Origin: Paulownia fortunei
Lineage: Eukaryota > Streptophyta > Magnoliopsida > Lamiales > Paulowniaceae
Assembly: GCA_019321725.1 (NCBI GenBank)
Contig: CM033108.1
Span: forward strand, 7,830,060-7,894,059
Length of the DNA: 64,000 nucleotides
Direction of reading: 5' to 3'
This document shows positions 59,690 through 64,000 of this stretch, piece after piece. A program made the translations under genes and the position numbers. The notes under the pieces were generated by a model. The model worked only from the letters and a program-made list of their open reading frames with translations, had not been told where the DNA came from and searched no databases. The first letter of the stretch is position 1. Every line of letters starts with the position of its first letter.

Positions 59690-59750
59690 AAAATCATCCA
59701 TGAATACTTCAAGAAAACGTTTAACAGTTTCTCTAAAACCTGCACAAAAG
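59690..59750 (-). pseudogene. Athila-like RT catalytic motif fragment
   Basis: Minus strand KRFLEVFMDDFSIFGN; the FMDD box (59693-59704) is the gypsy RT catalytic pair, intact. It sits between the inverted C-terminal half and an insertion. Confidence 0.75.
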
Positions 59751-59759
59751 AAGATAAAA

Positions 59760-60430
59760 CTTTTCCTAAAATAAAAATGCTTTAATTGGGAGTTCTAATG
59801 ATAATTTTAAAATGAAAATAATTATGTAAATCCTAATTACTTGTACACTTTTAAATGTACATCACACCCCCAACCAGCTTATTACTAGTCCCTAATAATT
59901 ATATCGTAATGAAATGCAATACAAGTTTACCCAATTCATTTCTCCACATGCAAGATAGACATAATTAAGCCTCTTAAATTACAATAAAACCAATTCAAAT
60001 GATCAATTAAAGTTCAGAATGCTTGTTTTTTCAAACTCTCCTTTTATTCACAAAAGATGTGTATAATTGCAATTCTCTTTTTGTTAGAGTTTAAGGGTAC
60101 TATCTTTTATGCAAAACAAAATGGGAGTGCATCTCAAGAGTATCAAAAGATTACATTTTACTTTGTCCACCCTTACTCATGGTTTCAACAGACCTAAAAG
60201 AAAACACAGTTGAAATTTTATTTTTTAAAAAAACTAATAAAACACATATTGAATACACAAGATATGATATCAACTATCCCTCTCCCAACCTAATCGAGAC
60301 ATTATCTCCAATGTTGAAAATAGATAGGAAAGTAGAGTTTAAAAGATATCACATGAAATGTGGCTTATTGAAAAAAATAAAGTTGAAACAACACAAAACA
60401 CACTATTAGTTGAATCCGATCACTAAAAAT
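59760..60430 (-). other. Insertion between RT blocks with polypurine-tract-like site
   Basis: About 670 bases lie between the RT N-terminal block and FMDD. On the minus strand near 59880-59865 it reads AGCTGGTTGGGGGTG followed by TGATGTACATTTAAAAG, which looks like a polypurine tract and LTR start of an Athila-like element. Confidence 0.45.
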
Positions 60431-60442
60431 ATTAAGCATGCA

Positions 60443-60796
60443 TCATTGAAATATAGCTGGTGCACTACATAATCCAAAAAACATAATTCGATATGCAAAA
60501 GTACCAAAATGACATGTAAAAGTTGTTTTCTCTTGATTTTCAAGTGCAATTGCAATTTTATTGCACCTAGAATATCCATCTAAGAAGCAGTAAAATTCAT
60601 GTCCTGCAACTCTTTTTAAGATTTGATCCATAAAGGGAGGTGGAAAATATTTTTTTCTAGTAACTGAATTGAGTTTCCTATAGTCAATGCACATTCGCCA
60701 ACCAGTAACAGTCCTAGTTGGAATTAATTCATCATTCTCATTATTGACTATAGTCACTCTAGATTTCTTAGGTACAACTTGAATTAGCTTACCCAT
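60443..60796 (-). pseudogene. Athila-like RT N-terminal half
   Basis: Open for 117 codons: IQVVPKKSRVTIVNNENDEL, IPTRTVTGWRMCIDYRKLN, AGHEFYCFLDGYSRCNKI, QEKTTFTCHFGTFAYRIMF and FGLCSAPAIFQ. The first catalytic Asp (FLDGYS) is present, and TRTVTGWR is a mark of Athila-type RT. It ends at a stop, and the YXDD part is about 700 bases further on. Confidence 0.88.
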
Positions 60797-61197
60797 TTGC
60801 TATCAGAAATAGGATAAATGATTCTATTATCTAAGAGTTTAATGACTTCATTTCTTACTACTTCTTTCATATTAGGATTTAGCCTTCGTTGCATCTCTCT
60901 AAAAGGTTTAGCATTTTCCTCTAGATAAATGTTATGTTTGCAGATTAAATGACTAATAGCTTTAATGTCAGGAATGGTCTATTCTAAAGTATTCTTATGT
61001 ATTTTTAGAGTTTCGATCAACTTACTTTCTTGGGATGCATCAATTTTGGAAGAAATTATTACTGAAAAAGTCTCATTCTCACCCAAGAAAGAGTATTTCA
61101 AATCAAATGGCAAATATTTCAAATCATTCACGAGAGCTTTAATACTTGATGGAACCGATTGTACTATTGATGATGAAAGTTCTTCAAACCTTGGCTT

Positions 61198-61494
61198 CTA
61201 AAAAATGTTTTTCTTGTACCTCGAAAATTCAGAGAGATTATTAGAGTATGTCTTTTTGCAAATACTTTTACTTTCAAAACAAGTCTCTAAAGGATTTGAA
61301 AAGTTAGTGGTAGTAAAATATTCATGAACAAGTTTCTCGATTGAACCCACTTCATGTACTTCGACATCTTTTGTAGGTTGCTTACAAACATTAAACACAT
61401 TTAGTTCCAAAGTCATATTTCCAAAAGATAACTTCAAAATATCATTCCTACAATTAATCAAAGCATTTGAAGCTGCAAGAAAAAGATGACACAA
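61198..61494 (-). pseudogene. Athila-like pro-RT linker
   Basis: FLAASNALINCRNDILKLSF and GNMTLELNVFNVCKQP, a conserved stretch just downstream of protease in Athila elements; open for 98 codons. It stands between protease (61884-61663) and RT. Confidence 0.78.
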
Positions 61495-61662
61495 AATGAT
61501 AGGAATCTATGTATGTGAATGCGCAATAGGTTCTATGTCTAATACAATGAAATCCACTGAAAAGTAAAACTCATCAATTTGTTCCAACACATTTTCTACT
61601 ACTCCCTTTGGAATTTTAATTGAAATGTCAGCTAGTTAGAGTATAACAGAAGTTATTTTAAG

Positions 61663-61884
61663 TTATCCCAAACCTAACTGTTTATAAACTGAGAAAGGTA
61701 GAATATTTACACTAGCACTAAGATCAAGCAAAATATGCTCTATTATAGTGTTTTCTATGGTACATGAAATAGTTGGACAACCTGGATCTTTGTACTTGGG
61801 TAGAGTGAATTGTTGAATGATTGAACTAACACTTTCAGTTAAAAATGCCTTCTTTTGTACTTGATATTTTATTTGATTGTACAT
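61663..61884 (-). pseudogene. Athila-like retropepsin N-terminal part
   Basis: KYKDPGCPTISCTIEN followed by LLDLSASVNILPFSVYKQLG. The active site is LLDLGASVN-type with Gly changed to Ser next to the Asp. The frame stops directly after KQLGLG. Confidence 0.82.
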
Positions 61885-62103
61885 AAATCTTTTAAAAATT
61901 TGGCATAAGATGGAACTTGCTTGATTGCATCTAACAATTGAATATTAATCTTGACTTGTTTAAAACTTCAAAGATTTCAGCATTTGAGTTCAATTTCTCA
62001 GTTGGTTGTAATCTTTGATGAAAGGGTGTTGGGGGTAAATATTTTTCTATTTCATTATTTTCAAACTCACTTTCATCGTCAAGACTATTTCCATTCTTCA
62101 TTT

Positions 62104-62502
62104 CTATATGTGGATTATAAACTTTCTTCTTGGAATGAATAGTCTTATCAACAACTTTTCCATTCTGAAGAGTTGTGACGAAATTAGCCTTATTGATTCA
62201 ATATTCACTTGAATAAGATTTGGTTGAGGTTGGGCTGGAAACTTACCTTTTTCCTGAGTGCGCAAAGAGGAGGTTAATGTTGAAAGTGTGTTTTTTATCT
62301 CATTGATGGTTTGTGAAGTTTGATTATTGATGTTTGTTTGTTCATGCATAAATACTTGCAAAGTTTCCTCAAAGAATTTTGTATATAGAGCTGAATAAGA
62401 AGCAAAGTTTGATAGCTTTTGTGAATGTAGCGATTGGGCACGGTTATCATCTTCCCAACTAAAATTTGGGATGATTTCTCCATTATGGATTGTAAGTTTC
62501 AA
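62104..62502 (-). pseudogene. Athila-like gag C-terminal part
   Basis: Shows LYTKFFEETLQVFMHEQTNI, SSLRTQEKGKFPAQPQP and QVNIESI: the helical segment and the QEKGKFP(S/A)QP motif found at the end of Athila-type gag. 54 bases upstream (plus-strand 62557) a long LTR-like repeat begins. Confidence 0.78.
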
Positions 62503-62556
62503 AATATAGAGAATTAAAAAGCTTTTTGAATGTGTTTATGAGATTTGCTTGTACTT

Positions 62557-62628
62557 TGTAACACCCCCAATACTAAATATAGATATTGATGTAACAATAA
62601 TTTTGACAAGGTAGCACATATGTGTGCA

Positions 62629-62661
<33 letters not shown>

Positions 62662-64000
62662 TTATTTATTTATTTTTTTGTCAAATGTAGCACTTTGAGA
62701 TAATAGTAAAATATTTTCTCACATATAACCTTATATATAGAAAAATCATCATTTATATGAAAACACAACATCCATCACAGTCACGCTATTTTCATACTTA
62801 AATACTATAAAATTTCAAGAGTTATATAGGAAACAACATCCCAAAGTTATAATATGATAGACTCAAAAATAATATAATAGCCTATACTTTCGGAAGAAGT
62901 AAGGACATTTTGCATTTTGTAACCCTTTACATGTAGACAATAATTTACATAATAATAATGATTGTAAAAATTAGAATATGCCCACAACATAACCCAGTAG
63001 GTCGTCATCCATACACACTGATCCTCATAACCTGTAGGAAACCCAACGGCTTGCCTAGTAAGTCCATGGTATCAAGTATCACCAGACTCACCTATAATGT
63101 ATAAACTATATGAGCTAATGCTCAGTAAGTAAAGATTATGCATGTCAAAGACTAATCCATAATATCAAGTCATGCATCTCAAAATGCTATGCTCACAATG
63201 CAATTCCATGCATCAAAACATTTCTCTCAAAATCATTTCTTTCTTGGGCCCCTGACCAATGCTACTATCCCATGCATCGAAAAAGAGCTTTGCATACTAC
63301 CATAATCCAATGGTCAATAATGATATAAGCATGCAAATCCATGCATACTCGTAAGCATGCAAATCCATACACGCATACCTATAAATTCATGCATGCTTCA
63401 GTGCACTAGTAGTGGTCAGTAAAAATATTTTTCTTTCTCAAAATCATGTCGTGCAATGCAGAATTTATCACAATGCTCGTATGTGATGCATGCACGTACC
63501 AATGCCCATGTATGTATGCTCAATGGACATGAATGATAGTAATACGTGCCCTCTTCCATGCACATATGATCTATGATATTACATATAAATCACACATTTA
63601 CTATGTCTATGCATTGTAGTTGCAAATGAATCTTTATGTAACCTTAATCGGTTGTGTGTTACTTCTAGGTTTCTTAAGTATTACTCCCCAACCCTAGATG
63701 TGAAATAATATGTAAAAATACAAGATATCAATCACCATCCTTAATTAACAAGTTCGTTGTACCTAATGTAATATAAAGATTTTGAATCTCAATTTAACTA
63801 AACAACCTTACCACTTAGAAACTATAACCGAATACAACCTTCTATGCACCATTGTTCCACATCTTAAATATATACTAACCTCATTTAATTGATGTATTAT
63901 AACTTTCATAACATCCCCCTAAATGTTAGGGGTCAAATGCACCATGTCTATATTGGAACATGTTAATGAACAAAATGAGATAAATTTATAATTTGACATT
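62557..64000 (-). repeat. LTR-like repeat homologous to the solo LTR at 10304-13370, runs off the window
   Basis: The plus-strand edge is TGTAACACCCCC at 62557. On the minus strand it shares with the first copy, in order: the CATGCACGACATATGA-type block, CCACTACTAGTG, GGGCCCAA, GTAGGTGA..TGGTGA and GGATGACGACCT.TGGG. The GC-rich part near 12560-12720 seems to be missing. A (TA)n run at 62636-62660 matches the TA-rich place before the end of copy 1. Confidence 0.65.

Noticed and set aside
1..64000. tRNA, rRNA, snoRNA or miRNA genes
   Set aside because: I saw no cloverleaf, rRNA core or convincing precursor hairpin apart from the retroelement hairpins; a covariance-model scan could not be run.

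Overview
The window is nuclear DNA of a flowering plant, almost certainly a dicot. It is AT-rich and crowded with decayed LTR retrotransposons of plant lineages (Sirevirus-type and other Ty1/copia, Tat-like and Athila-like Ty3/gypsy), Mutator-like DNA transposon remains, probable SINEs and foldback elements. I see only one intact protein-coding gene, a two-exon PWWP-domain gene of the Arabidopsis PDP1 type on the minus strand (start codon near 42334, stop near 33879). The species cannot be told from the sequence.

Layout. 1-9725: a minus-strand Sirevirus-like copia element. Its 5' LTR is complete, its 3' LTR is cut by the window edge, and it carries an extra ORF between RNase H and the 3' LTR. 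10304-13370: a 3.07-kb probable solo LTR with a 5-bp duplication; a relative of the same LTR runs off the right end of the window (62557-64000). 14465-19090: three broken copies of a plant-mobile-domain (PMD) gene, partly as a large inverted repeat. 19484-24158: a minus-strand Tat-like gypsy element keeping LTR, gag, protease and the integrase C-terminus but lacking RT, RNase H and the integrase core. 24580-26765: a plus-strand copia remnant that runs in frame into the integrase C-terminus of a second, plus-strand Tat-like element (26766-31519). That second element carries an antisense gene, an array of GC-rich hairpins (30034-30633), a polypurine tract and a 3' LTR.

33218-42334: the PWWP gene with a 5.25-kb intron. 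43495-46768: two inverted-repeat elements and a GRF zinc-finger pseudogene. 48900-51180: a broken mudrA-type transposase. 51560-54106: the 5' LTR, primer site and gag of an Athila-like element. 55430-55730: two SINE-like units. 59406-62502: an Athila-like gag/pro/RT in pieces, with the RT C-terminal part inverted.

How the parts relate. Both Tat-like elements have a second gene running antisense between integrase and the 3' LTR side: a PMD-type gene in one and a 'putative gypsy type transposon' domain gene in the other. That layout is known for the Tat lineage. The most unusual structures are the alternating hairpin array upstream of the second antisense gene, the PMD gene that starts directly behind an LTR end with the same leader as the Tat gag, and the in-frame copia/gypsy integrase junction. 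The PWWP gene is expected to act in chromatin, but its regulation can only be guessed from the repeats around it.
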